Shown in pieces: positions 52,543 through 61,448 of a stretch of 64,000 nucleotides of DNA. Position numbers and translations under genes: made by a program. Below the pieces are notes generated by a model. The model searched no databases. It was not told the DNA's origin and saw only the letters and a list, made by a program, of their open reading frames with translations. Source of the DNA: Leptolyngbya iicbica LK (lineage in GTDB: Bacteria > Cyanobacteriota > Cyanobacteriia > Phormidesmidales > Phormidesmidaceae); assembly GCF_004212215.1 (NCBI RefSeq), contig NZ_QVFV01000001.1, positions 506,814 to 570,813 of the forward strand. The letters run 5' to 3'. Numbering within the stretch: the stretch's first letter is position 1; each line of letters opens with the position of its first letter.

Positions 52543-52602
52543 ATAGATTCAAGTCACTTGCAATACTTTATAATAGATTCAAGTCACTTGCAATACTTTA
52601 TA
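52543..52602. repeat. 30-bp perfect tandem duplication
   Basis: ATAGATTCAAGTCACTTGCAATACTTTATA is not written out here in full; it starts ATAGATTCAAGTCACTTG and occurs at 52543-52572 and again at 52573-52602 with no difference. Not a CRISPR: there is no spacer and only two units. Confidence 0.9.
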
Positions 52603-52752
52603 CTTGAATAACTTCAACTTCTAAAAGTTCACACATTATTTAGCTGGTACTAGCTTGTGTCAAAAAGCCGAGTTCAAGCTCTACATATCACTTTTAAGAT
52701 AATGGTAAATCTTTTGGTTGCCACAGATTCACTCAGTTTATATATCAGAGCA

Positions 52753-53217
52753 CTATATAATCGACTGAACTATTAATACCAAACTTCCAACCAACCCAGT
52801 AACAACAAATACCAGGTGAGGAAACATGACATGATTCCACCATATCACCCTCCTCAAAAGCTTTGATTCTTCATTCTCTTTTCGGCATTCACTATAGGCC
52901 TTTATTATTCTAGGAGATGGGAATTCAGCTGACATTTCACCTTTCTGGCCTAGAAAGTTTTCGAGTTCGGCAATCCTTTTGAAGTGAGATAATTGAACCA
53001 CTTTAAAGCTGGCCTCTGTCAACCAAAAAGAGATTCCCAGCAAGATGACTAAAAAGGGAACATAGATAGACTGAAGACTAATACCTGCACCCGTTACTAG
53101 TGCCCCTATCGATATACTCCAAGTCTTTATGTTTATAAAATACTCATCATATTTTTGAATAATATCTATGAGGTGATAGTATTCCCTTTCAAGTTTCTGT
53201 CTTGGTTCTCTATCCAT
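52753..53217 (-). CDS. Small hypothetical membrane protein (SLATT-like layout)
   Basis: 154 residues. A helical N terminus (REYYHLIDIIQKYDEYFINIKTW) precedes two close hydrophobic segments (about 32-49 and 52-67). A charged helical middle (LSHFKRIAELENFLGQKG, SECRKENEESKLLRRV) follows, then a third segment at 133-152. This order resembles the SLATT family of membrane effectors seen in conflict systems, but the match is by layout alone. AT-rich, no HIP1. Start ATG 53217. It belongs to the acquired segment, beyond copy D. Confidence 0.55.
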   Translation of the reverse strand: MDREPRQKLEREYYHLIDIIQKYDEYFINIKTWSISIGALVTGAGISLQSIYVPFLVILLGISFWLTEASFKVVQLSHFKRIAELENFLGQKGEMSAEFPSPRIIKAYSECRKENEESKLLRRVIWWNHVMFPHLVFVVTGLVGSLVLIVQSII

Positions 53218-53454
53218 TTGCCAAGCCTTTTTATTGCCCCGGTATAAAAACCACCAAAAAGCTTCTCAGTCACTTCAATTATAGCTTTAGAAATGAGTGT
53301 ATAGGCTTGAAATACTGCCTAAGCTAAGGCTCAACTTATCTGTTGGTTTTACAAGGCAGAAAGTTTCACTACATTATTTGGACTAAAGTAAAATCAAAAA
53401 ACTTCCTTACGATTCTGTGACTGCATGGTGTCACGGACACAAGTCACTACCGCA

Positions 53455-54675
53455 TCAAATGTGCAGGGCAGATCTATTAATTAACTTTTGATAAATTTCG
53501 GGATCGGTTGCGCCTTCGGTACCGAAGGTGAGCACTCGCGAGGTGGTGGTGAGTCCCAACTGCTGGCGCAAATCCGATCGCTGCCCCACGGTCAGTAATC
53601 CGGCCAAACTCGCGACGCCTGATTCGCCACCGACAATGGGCGATCGCGGGTGGGCGAGGTGCTGCATGGTCAGCACCGCCGCCTCATCGGGAATGGTGAT
53701 GAACCAGTCAGAGCTGTGGCGCAAGATGTCCCAAGCGATGGTCGAGGTGTGGCCGGAAGAGAGGCAGGCCATGAGGGTGTCTTGGTCGCCTTCCAGCGTC
53801 ACCAATTTGCCTTGTTGGGCCGTAGCGTATACGCAGGCGGCGCGATCAGGTTCGACCACGATAGTGGTGGGGCGATCGCGGCCCCACCGTTCCCACAGAT
53901 ACGCGCACACCGCCGCCGCCAATCCCCCGACTCCCGCCTGCACGAATACATGGGTGGGCAGTTGGTCGGGCGGCAGTTGGTCAAAGACCTCGGCCACCAT
54001 GACCGTGTAGCCCTGCATCACCACACTGGGAATGGTGGTATTGCCGGGATGGGCGGTGTCAGACACGAGAATCCAGCCGTGGGCTTGGGCATCTTCAGCG
54101 GCTTGACGCACCGAGTCGTCATAGTTGCCTGCCACCCGCACCATCTCAGCTCCGTAGGCAGCGATCGCCGCTTCCCGTCCGGCACTCACCCCCGCGTGCA
54201 GATAAATCACGCAGCGGCAGCCAAACTGCTGCGCCCCCCAGGCCACTGATCGCCCGTGGTTGCCATCGGTAGCGGTGGTGACGGTGACGGCTTGGGTCAG
54301 CTCGCGATACCGTCCAGAGAGCAGGTCGGCAGCGGTGAGGTCGGTTTGGCCCGTGGCTGTCTGCACATAATCCACCAGTTGCCGAAACACCGCATAGGCT
54401 CCCCCCAACGCTTTGAAGCTGCCCAGGCCAAAGCGATCACTCTCGTCTTTGTACCAAATCTGGTCGAGGTCGAGGTCGGTCGCGATTTCTGGCAGCGATC
54501 GCAACGGCGTCGGCTGATAGTTCGACCACTGGTGCAGTTCGGCCCAGGCGGCAGCGGTGCCTGACAACGAGAGCCACTGTTGAGGTTGATCGTCATACGC
54601 CAGGTCGCGCCGCGCTTGGGGATTGCGCAGACAGGCCACGGGCAAATTCGCAAACGGCGTCATCCGGTCAGTCAT
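53455..54675 (-). CDS. Diaminopropionate ammonia-lyase-like PLP enzyme
   Basis: 406-residue fold-type II PLP protein of the tryptophan synthase beta family. The PLP Lys lies in GLGSFKALGGAYAVF near residue 83. TATDGNHGRSVAWGAQQFG near 150 binds the phosphate, and VQAGVGGLAAAVCAYL supplies the glycine loop. The wording fits 2,3-diaminopropionate ammonia-lyase (YgeX type), which makes pyruvate and two ammonia. Start ATG 54675 overlaps the stop of the upstream amidase by 8 bp (ATGACTGA), so translation is coupled. A similar pairing with a peptidase-like gene occurs in E. coli (ygeX-ygeY). Role in nitrogen recovery is inferred. Confidence 0.84.
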   Translation of the reverse strand: MTDRMTPFANLPVACLRNPQARRDLAYDDQPQQWLSLSGTAAAWAELHQWSNYQPTPLRSLPEIATDLDLDQIWYKDESDRFGLGSFKALGGAYAVFRQLVDYVQTATGQTDLTAADLLSGRYRELTQAVTVTTATDGNHGRSVAWGAQQFGCRCVIYLHAGVSAGREAAIAAYGAEMVRVAGNYDDSVRQAAEDAQAHGWILVSDTAHPGNTTIPSVVMQGYTVMVAEVFDQLPPDQLPTHVFVQAGVGGLAAAVCAYLWERWGRDRPTTIVVEPDRAACVYATAQQGKLVTLEGDQDTLMACLSSGHTSTIAWDILRHSSDWFITIPDEAAVLTMQHLAHPRSPIVGGESGVASLAGLLTVGQRSDLRQQLGLTTTSRVLTFGTEGATDPEIYQKLINRSALHI

Positions 54676-55924
54676 GGGTCGCCGAGTCGAGCTGTTCGTC
54701 CAATGCCATGAGCGTATGCAGCAGCACATCCGCCCCTTGTCCGCACTGCTCCGGCGAGGTGTATTCATCTTCGGCATGGCTCACCCCCGCCTGACTGGGC
54801 ACAAAGATCATCCCCATTTGGGTAAAGCGACCAATCTCCTGGGCATCGTGAATGGCGCGGCTGGGCATGGAATAGTGGGTTAGGTTCAGGTCGTCGCACA
54901 CAGCCGCGATCGCCCCCTGCACCGCCGGACTCGCCAGGGTCGGCTCTACAAAATGTTGAGGCCGCAGCTCAATCTGGGTGCCCGTGCTGGCCTGAATAGC
55001 GACAATGCGCTGCTTCAGCCCCTCGACCATTGCCCCCAGCGTCTCCAGTGACAAATCTCGCATGTCAATGGTGAGTTCCACTCGTCCGGGCACGATGTTG
55101 GCAGCGTTCGGGGCCACCGTCAACAGCCCCACCGTCGCCACCTGATCACCGGGAATATCCACCGCCACATCATGGACGGCGGCCACCAGCAGCGAGGCCG
55201 CATAGAGGGCATCTTGGCGCAGGTGCATGGGCGTCGTGCCCGCATGGTTGGGCCGCCCCGTAATCGCAACCTGAAAGCGCTGCAAACTGACAATGCCCTG
55301 CACCACGCCGATCTGACACTGTTCTGATTCCAGCACGCCGCCCTGCTCCACATGAAGTTCCAGGTAAGCGGCGATGTCCTGATCCGTCCGTCGGGCGCTG
55401 GGCAGGGCGGCCCAATTGCCCCCGACTCGCTCTAAACAGGGCTGAATCGCCTCCCCATTGAGCCGCCGAAAATGTTCGGGATCGCTCAGCTTCGCCGTCC
55501 CCGCCATGGCTTTGCTGCCAATCATTTCCCCCTCTTCATCGGTAAAGGCAATCACCTCGATCGCATGCCGCAACCGTCGCCCCGCTTCGTGCAGCGTCGC
55601 CACCGCTTCAATGCCCGCCAACACCCCCAACGCCCCGTCATAGCGGCCCCCGGTGGGCACCGTGTCAATGTGCGACCCGGTCGCCAGCGCGGGGAGATCT
55701 TCAGTGCCTGCATAGCGTCCGATCAGGTTGCCCGCCGCATCAATGGTCACGGTCATGCCTGCTGCCTGCATCGCTGCCGTCACCCATTGCCGCGCCGCCA
55801 GATCTTCATCGCTGTAGGCAATGCGCCACACACCGCCGTCGGGCAGTCGGCCAATACTAGCCAGTCCATCCAATCGCTGTTGCAGGCGATCGCGATCAAT
55901 CCGCAACAAAGTCGCCGTTCCCAT
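54668..55924 (-). CDS. M20-type N-carbamoyl amino acid hydrolase or allantoate amidohydrolase, paralogue 1
   Basis: 418-residue enzyme of the same family as the gene at 47485. Motifs: GSHIDTVPTGGRYDG near 80, FTDEEGEMIGSKAMAG near 118, ELHVEQGGVLES, GRPNHAGTTPMHLRQDA near 222 and SRAIHDAQEIGRF near 375. In the last motif the usual GAGHDA is replaced by RAIHDA but keeps His and Asp. First gene of the pair with the ammonia-lyase. ATG 55924 is chosen; GTG 55933 is also in frame. The exact substrate (allantoate, ureidoglycolate, N-carbamoyl amino acid) cannot be told. Confidence 0.88.
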   Translation of the reverse strand: MGTATLLRIDRDRLQQRLDGLASIGRLPDGGVWRIAYSDEDLAARQWVTAAMQAAGMTVTIDAAGNLIGRYAGTEDLPALATGSHIDTVPTGGRYDGALGVLAGIEAVATLHEAGRRLRHAIEVIAFTDEEGEMIGSKAMAGTAKLSDPEHFRRLNGEAIQPCLERVGGNWAALPSARRTDQDIAAYLELHVEQGGVLESEQCQIGVVQGIVSLQRFQVAITGRPNHAGTTPMHLRQDALYAASLLVAAVHDVAVDIPGDQVATVGLLTVAPNAANIVPGRVELTIDMRDLSLETLGAMVEGLKQRIVAIQASTGTQIELRPQHFVEPTLASPAVQGAIAAVCDDLNLTHYSMPSRAIHDAQEIGRFTQMGMIFVPSQAGVSHAEDEYTSPEQCGQGADVLLHTLMALDEQLDSATHD

Positions 55925-56285
55925 CACACACACTCGCTAAATCAGTCGTCTCATCCTGCCGAGAAAGCCCCAGCAGCGTTGTTGGCATCATTACACTCAA
56001 GTGACCACATCAGTCGGGTTTACGATAGCTGAACCCTAGTGTGTCCAGTCGATGGACCGCGATCGCAGTCCCCTGCGACGCTTGAAAGTAGTGGTAAAGT
56101 CGTCCTCATGATAGATGTCTGGAGCTATGTAAATTTCGTAAAACAACTACGATAGTTCTACTCTTAGCGTGGCTGGTAGTTTTCCAAAGGTGCCGCCATT
56201 TAATGGAGCAATGACAAACTGTTTTTTTGATTTGTCAGCCCAGCCATTTCTGCTTTAATTCACTGCAAACTAAATTTTTACTTAT
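55925..56285. other. 361-bp divergent spacer between amidase 1 and glgB
   Basis: Holds both promoters. A T-rich GTTTTTTTGATTTG segment near 56220 lies about 65 bp before the glgB start. No gene, RNA or repeat recognised. Confidence 0.4.
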
Positions 56286-58562
56286 ATGTCGACTGCATCC
56301 CTCTCTCCTGACCAGGTTTACAGCGTTGTTGAAAATCGCCATAACAATCCCTTCGAGGTGCTGGGCTCTCACGCTTTGACTTCTGCCGACGGCAACGGTA
56401 ACGGTAACGGCGGCAGTAGTGGCTGGGTCGTCCGGGCCTACCTGCCAGAGGCCGAAGCAGCTTGGGTCATCCATCCCCAAGAGCGGCAAGAGTATCCCAT
56501 GCAGTCGCTGCATCATCCGCACTTTTTTGAATGCGAGTTGCCCGGTGCCGAAGACCGCAACTACCGCATTAAGGTCAAAGAAAATGGGCATGAGCGGGTC
56601 ATGCGCGACCCCTACGCCTTCAAGTCACCGCTGCTGACAGATTTTGACATTCATCTGTTCAACGAGGGCAACCATCACCTCATTTACGAAAAAATGGGGG
56701 CACACCCCGTTGAGGTGGACGGCGTCTCCGGGGTGTACTTCGCCGTTTGGGCTCCCAACGCCCGCAACATTTCCATTGTCGGCAACTTCAACAGTTGGGA
56801 TGGTCGCCGCCACCAAATGCGCCGATTAAACGGGGGCGTTTGGGATTTGTTCATTCCCGAACTGTCAGTCGGCGAACTCTACAAATACGAAATCAAGAAT
56901 GCTGAGGGGCACTTATACCTGAAGTCCGATCCCTACGGCTTTCAGCAGCAAGTTCGGCCTGATACCGCTTCCGTCGTGGCCGATCTGAGCTACGACTGGG
57001 GTGACCAAGATTGGCTAGAGCAGCGCCGCAATGCCGATCCCCAAGAACAGCCGATTTCTGTTTATGAAGTCCATCTGGGTTCTTGGATTCATGACGGCCT
57101 GGAAAATCGACCCGCCGATGGCAACGAACCCGTCGCGGTCGGTGACCAAAAGCCCGGCGCGCGCTTTTTGACCTATCGAGAGTTGGCTGATCGCCTCATT
57201 CCCTATGTGCAAGAGATGGGCTACACCCACATCGAAGTGTTGCCCGTGGCCGAGCACCCCTACGACGGCTCATGGGGCTATCAGGTGGCCGGACACTTTG
57301 CCCCTACCTCCCGCTTCGGCAGTCCCCAAGATTTCATGTACTTTGTGGATCAGTGCCATGCCCACGGCATTGGCGTGCTTGTGGACTGGGTGCCGGGTCA
57401 CTTTCCGAAAGACAGCCACGGCTTGGCCTACTTTGACGGCAGCCATTTGTATGAGCATGCCGACCCGCGCAAGGGCGAACACAAAGAGTGGGGCACCCTG
57501 GTGTTCAACTATGGTCGCCACGAGGTGAAGAACTTCCTGATTTCGAATGCGCTGTTTTGGTTCGACAAATACCACATCGACGGCATTCGGGTGGACGCGG
57601 TCGCCTCGATGTTGTACCTCGACTACGATCGCAAAGACGGTGAGTGGGTGCCCAATCAATACGGCGGTAACGAAAACCTGGAAGTCGTAGAGTTCTTGCA
57701 GCAGTTAAACTTCCTGCTGTTTGGCTACTATCCCGGTGTCCTTTCCATTGCGGAAGAATCCACGGCCTGGCCCAATGTCTCCCGCCCTACCTATGTCGGC
57801 GGTCTCGGCTTCAATCTGAAGTGGAACATGGGCTGGATGCACGACATGCTCCACTATTTCCACGAAGACCCCATCCATCGGCGCTACCACCACAACAATG
57901 TGACCTTCTCGCTGTGGTATGCCTTCACCGAAAACTTCATGCTGGCGTTGTCCCACGATGAGGTAGTGCACGGCAAGGGGCATCTGTACCAAAAGATGCC
58001 CGGGGACGAGTGGCAAAAATTTGCCAACCTGCGATCGCTCTTTGCCTACATGTTTACCCATCCCGGCAAAAAGACCCTGTTCATGGGCATGGAGTTTGGT
58101 CAGACCACCGAGTGGAATGCCTGGCTAGATCTGAACTGGGGCCTGCTGGAGCAAAAGCCGCACCACCAACTCAAGCATCTGGTGGCCAACCTCAATACCT
58201 TGTACAAGCAGGAACCAGCGCTGTACACCGATGACTTTTCGGACAGCGGGTTTGAGTGGATTGAGTGCAACGACGCCGACAACAGCGTCGTCACCTTCAT
58301 CCGTCGGGATAAAAATTCGGATCAGTTCATTGTGACGGTGTGCAACTTTACGCCCCAACCGCTGTACGACTATTGGGTGGGCGTGCCTCAGTCCGGCTAC
58401 TACCGCGAACTGCTGAACACCGACGAGTCGCAATTCGGCGGCAGCAACATCACGAACGAAGGCGGCCAGCAAAGCCACCAGTGGGATCATCCCCGTTGGC
58501 CTCACGCCCTAGCCCTGACCCTGCCGCCCCTGGGCGTCGCTATCTTCAAGCTCGATCAGTAA
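56286..58562 (+). CDS. glgB: 1,4-alpha-glucan branching enzyme
   Basis: 758-residue GH13 enzyme that makes alpha-1,6 branches in glycogen. N-terminal carbohydrate-binding regions first (NPFEVLGSHAL, then a CBM48 from about residue 115). The catalytic barrel carries VLPVAEHPYDGSWGYQ, WVPGHFPKD, the nucleophile in IDGIRVDAVASMLYLDY near residue 440, acid Glu in SIAEESTAWP near 490 and ALSHDEVVHGKG near 555. The C-terminal domain ends ALTLPPLGVAIFKL. ATG 56286 follows a short AT-rich leader. A second GH13 gene follows 90 bp later on the same strand, probably transcribed together. Confidence 0.96.
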   Translation: MSTASLSPDQVYSVVENRHNNPFEVLGSHALTSADGNGNGNGGSSGWVVRAYLPEAEAAWVIHPQERQEYPMQSLHHPHFFECELPGAEDRNYRIKVKENGHERVMRDPYAFKSPLLTDFDIHLFNEGNHHLIYEKMGAHPVEVDGVSGVYFAVWAPNARNISIVGNFNSWDGRRHQMRRLNGGVWDLFIPELSVGELYKYEIKNAEGHLYLKSDPYGFQQQVRPDTASVVADLSYDWGDQDWLEQRRNADPQEQPISVYEVHLGSWIHDGLENRPADGNEPVAVGDQKPGARFLTYRELADRLIPYVQEMGYTHIEVLPVAEHPYDGSWGYQVAGHFAPTSRFGSPQDFMYFVDQCHAHGIGVLVDWVPGHFPKDSHGLAYFDGSHLYEHADPRKGEHKEWGTLVFNYGRHEVKNFLISNALFWFDKYHIDGIRVDAVASMLYLDYDRKDGEWVPNQYGGNENLEVVEFLQQLNFLLFGYYPGVLSIAEESTAWPNVSRPTYVGGLGFNLKWNMGWMHDMLHYFHEDPIHRRYHHNNVTFSLWYAFTENFMLALSHDEVVHGKGHLYQKMPGDEWQKFANLRSLFAYMFTHPGKKTLFMGMEFGQTTEWNAWLDLNWGLLEQKPHHQLKHLVANLNTLYKQEPALYTDDFSDSGFEWIECNDADNSVVTFIRRDKNSDQFIVTVCNFTPQPLYDYWVGVPQSGYYRELLNTDESQFGGSNITNEGGQQSHQWDHPRWPHALALTLPPLGVAIFKLDQ

Positions 58563-58654
58563 CGTTCATCATCGATGCCGCCCTTACAGAAAGTATGGGC
58601 GGCCCCAAAATTCCCAGCTCTGTTATTCATTTTTCTACAAAGGAAGGAAGGTTC

Positions 58655-61186
58655 ATGGTTGCGACGGCTGCCCCCCGCATTCAACTGCTCGATCCAGAAA
58701 CTCAAGCCTTAGTGGATTGGGCCGAGTCCGTACAGCAATCGGACGAAACGCTATACCACAAGGCGCAAACCCTCGCGACTCGACTGGGGGCGCACTATCG
58801 CGCCGATGGTCTGACCGAAATTGGCTTTTGGGCACCGGAGCTCGGGGCTGATATGGTGCAGCCCAAAAACATCTACCTGGAAATTTTCACCCCCAAAAAG
58901 AAAATTGATCCGAAGAAGGCGACGCAAAAGACGGTGTTTCGCCGGGATTATGTGGAACTGGTCAAGGACGGGGAGTATTTTTGGGGCGTGCTGTCGGGCA
59001 TGAAAGCGGGCACCAAGGACGAGATTGGCTCGTTTTATTGGCTGCGCTATCTCGACATGAACACCGACGAAGTGCGGGTAATTGGCGACTGTCTGGCCTA
59101 CTCTTTGCCCTATGGCGTGTATGCTCCGGCAGAACTGTATGACATGGGGCAGTTGCAGCGCGATCGCGCCGATCTGGACTATTTCACCCAGGGCGATGCC
59201 GACGAAAATGGCGTCATTCGGGTGCATCCGCCCACCAACATTTTGCAACTGCACGTCAACACCGCGTCCCCCAATGGTTACCTGAGCGGATTGACGGGGG
59301 TGTATCAGGCGATCGCCACCAAGCTCAAACAGCAAGAAGCGCTGACTCCCGCCGAGCAAAATTTCATTGGTTATGAGGCCGTGCAGTTGCTGCCCATCGA
59401 GCCGACCGTGGAATATCTGGGCGAGCACGAGTTGGGGCATGGCTTCTTCATCATGAGTGAAGACGACATGGGCGAGATGGACCCCGAAACCGCCGAGATT
59501 GAGCGGGAAGAGGGCGATGTGAAAGTCACCCTGAAAAAGCCCGACACCCAGAACTGGGGCTACGACATTGTCATTTTCGGCTGTTCCGCCACGAATCCTT
59601 CGGTACTGGAGACCCTGCGCCCCGACGAACTGGTGGAGTTCATTGAAACCCTGCACAACTTTCCCACCGGGCCAATCAAGGTCGTGTACGACATTGTGTA
59701 CGGTCACGCCGACAACCAGGGCATTAACCTGCTGAACGGGCGCTTTCTCAAAGGGCCAAACATGTACGGGCAGGATATTAATCATCAAAATCCCACTGTG
59801 CGGGGCATCTTGCTAGAAATGCAGCGCCGCAAAAACAACACGGGCGTCGATGGCATTCGGGTTGATGGCGCGCAGGATTTCAAATTCTTCAATCCGCTGT
59901 CGGGGCGCGTGGAGTACGATGACAACTACCTCAGCGACATGGCCGAGGTGCTGCAAGAGGTTGGCGACAGCGTGCGACGGCCTTTTTCCATTTTTGAAGA
60001 CGGTCGCCCCTGGCCCGCCGAAGGGTGGGAGGAAATTTCCACCTATCGCGACATCGTGGAATTCAAGCCCGACGCCTTCCAATGGGGGCCGCTGATTTTT
60101 GCCCACAATACCCCCAGCATTCGCCAGTTTTGGGATAAAAAGTGGCGACGCGTGACCGAACAAATGCAGGTCGGGGCCAACTGGATTACCGGCTGCGGCA
60201 ACCATGACACCTTGCGGCGGGGCACCCAGGTTGATCCCGAGTTGGACATCAACTGGAATTTGGGCGAGGGCCTGCCGGAAGTTTTGAACAACGCCTACGA
60301 CAATCCCGCGATCGCTCTCATGACCTATGGCTTCAGCCCCGGTTTGCCCATGGATTTCATCAACTGCACCATGCACGCGCCCTGGGGCTTCTTACGCAAT
60401 ACGGACGATCGCTACGGCGTCAAAGTCGTCTCAGAAGAAGCGGGCGGCTTCCTGGACTGGCAAATCATTCCTGAAACCTACGACTGGCCCAACATCTTCC
60501 CCCGGCTCAAAGCGATGGGCTTTGCCAAGTTGGGTGAGCTGCGCCAGTTTGTGAAGGGTTTGTATGACGCGATCGAAGACACCGACTACGACTTAGAAGA
60601 AGTGGCCCACTTATGCCAAGCCTTTATCGTGGCAGATCCGGAGTCGGATGCAGTGAAAGAAAAGGCGAAAACGCGCAAATCTGCCCAAGCCCTCCAAAAG
60701 CTGAATACGCCAGACAAATCGGCGATTTTGACCCAGCTGGATGTCAACAAGCTCAAAGACTTCGCCCAAAATTTCATGGAAGATGCCCATGAAATGTGTA
60801 ACGTCTGGCTGCAAGAGGACGTGCTTCAGGCTGACCAGGTCGCCTATAACCTGGCGCTGCGACGGTTCCGTTTGGCGAATCCCTGGCTCCGGGAAAATCT
60901 CTCGAACCTGGATCGCTTCAATCGCATCAATACCGAGGCCCAAACCCTGTTTTATGGGTTGCGCACCGCGCCAGAAACCGCCGGTGGCAAATATCAGGTG
61001 GCGATGGTTACCCACATGGGGGGTGACCCGCTGGAAGTGACGCTTGGAGATTGGCTGCAAATTGATCTGGCGGACTGGCGGGTGGCGATCGCTTCGCCTG
61101 GGGTTGACCTCACGCCCGGCACGGCGATCCCCAAATCGTTCACGCTGTCGGACAGCCAAGCCGTGTTGCTAGAGCGTACTCATTAA
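58655..61186 (+). CDS. Large GH13 enzyme, possible glucosylglycerol hydrolase
   Basis: 843 residues. GH13 catalytic motifs: GVDGIRVDGAQDFKF near residue 402 (nucleophile Asp), FSIFEDGRPWP near 447 (acid Glu), and CGNHDTLRRGTQ near 514 (transition-state Asp). The barrel is preceded by a family-specific N-terminal region of about 250 residues, and is followed by a C-terminal domain. The layout resembles cyanobacterial glucosylglycerol hydrolase GghA (Synechocystis Slr1670), which breaks down the osmolyte glucosylglycerol. I judge this from memory, without alignment. ATG 58655 follows AAGGAAGGAAGG, a clear ribosome-binding site. It stands 92 bp after glgB. Confidence 0.62.
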   Translation: MVATAAPRIQLLDPETQALVDWAESVQQSDETLYHKAQTLATRLGAHYRADGLTEIGFWAPELGADMVQPKNIYLEIFTPKKKIDPKKATQKTVFRRDYVELVKDGEYFWGVLSGMKAGTKDEIGSFYWLRYLDMNTDEVRVIGDCLAYSLPYGVYAPAELYDMGQLQRDRADLDYFTQGDADENGVIRVHPPTNILQLHVNTASPNGYLSGLTGVYQAIATKLKQQEALTPAEQNFIGYEAVQLLPIEPTVEYLGEHELGHGFFIMSEDDMGEMDPETAEIEREEGDVKVTLKKPDTQNWGYDIVIFGCSATNPSVLETLRPDELVEFIETLHNFPTGPIKVVYDIVYGHADNQGINLLNGRFLKGPNMYGQDINHQNPTVRGILLEMQRRKNNTGVDGIRVDGAQDFKFFNPLSGRVEYDDNYLSDMAEVLQEVGDSVRRPFSIFEDGRPWPAEGWEEISTYRDIVEFKPDAFQWGPLIFAHNTPSIRQFWDKKWRRVTEQMQVGANWITGCGNHDTLRRGTQVDPELDINWNLGEGLPEVLNNAYDNPAIALMTYGFSPGLPMDFINCTMHAPWGFLRNTDDRYGVKVVSEEAGGFLDWQIIPETYDWPNIFPRLKAMGFAKLGELRQFVKGLYDAIEDTDYDLEEVAHLCQAFIVADPESDAVKEKAKTRKSAQALQKLNTPDKSAILTQLDVNKLKDFAQNFMEDAHEMCNVWLQEDVLQADQVAYNLALRRFRLANPWLRENLSNLDRFNRINTEAQTLFYGLRTAPETAGGKYQVAMVTHMGGDPLEVTLGDWLQIDLADWRVAIASPGVDLTPGTAIPKSFTLSDSQAVLLERTH

Positions 61187-61188
61187 AA

Positions 61189-61297
61189 CTTAGGAATAGG
61201 AATTTGATTAAGTGTGAACAGCCGTCTCGGCTGTTCAAGCGCAGGCGAGATGCCTGGCCCGACAAAACTTGGATTTTATAAAATCCTAATTCCTTAG
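61189..61297 (+). repeat. Double-hairpin dispersed repeat, copy 5 (most complete)
   Basis: 109 bp. Ends CTTAGGAATAGGAATTT and AAATCCTAATTCCTTAG are inverted. First hairpin GAACAGCC/GGCTGTTC, second CAGGCGAGATGCCTG, then CGACAAAACTTGG and TTTTATAAAA. It begins 2 bp after the stop of the GH13 gene and could act as its terminator. Confidence 0.85.
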
Positions 61298-61312
61298 TCG
61301 GGGGTTTGGCAC

Positions 61313-61448
61313 GTAACTGTTGAGCGTCAGGCTGCGGCTGCTCCCCCTCAATCCCCCTTAGCAAGGGGGACGCCAAACCAGAATATTCAGAGCCCCCTTG
61401 CCAAGGGGGCGGCGACAGCGGGGCTTGCGATCCCCGCTAAACTCATCC
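61313..61448 (-). mobile_element. MITE-like element, reverse copy (136 bp) with 8-bp target duplication
   Basis: Its reverse complement matches 44785-44939 over the ends and the CCCCGCTGTCGC, CCCTTG/CAAGGGGG and AGCCTGACGCT blocks. TTTGGCAC flanks it exactly on both sides (61305-61312 and 61449-61456). The ends GTAACTGTTGAGCG and CGCTAAACTCATCC are inverted at 9 of 14 positions, so this copy is older or more diverged. Confidence 0.82.

Larger units (their letters stand above)
52126..52752. other. 627-bp AT-rich spacer of the cassette array
   Basis: Contains repeat copy D and a 30-bp tandem duplication (52543-52602). No gene with supporting features. AT-rich, no HIP1. It separates the antitoxin gene from a small membrane-protein gene. 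Confidence 0.6.

Noticed and set aside
52543-52602. Possible CRISPR because of a 30-bp repeat
   Set aside because: Only two units, directly adjacent, no spacer and no cas gene in the window.
58751-59788. 345-residue open frame on the minus strand within the GH13 gene
   Set aside because: It is antisense to a gene with clear catalytic motifs; its composition (His, Val, Gly-rich) is that of a reverse-frame shadow.
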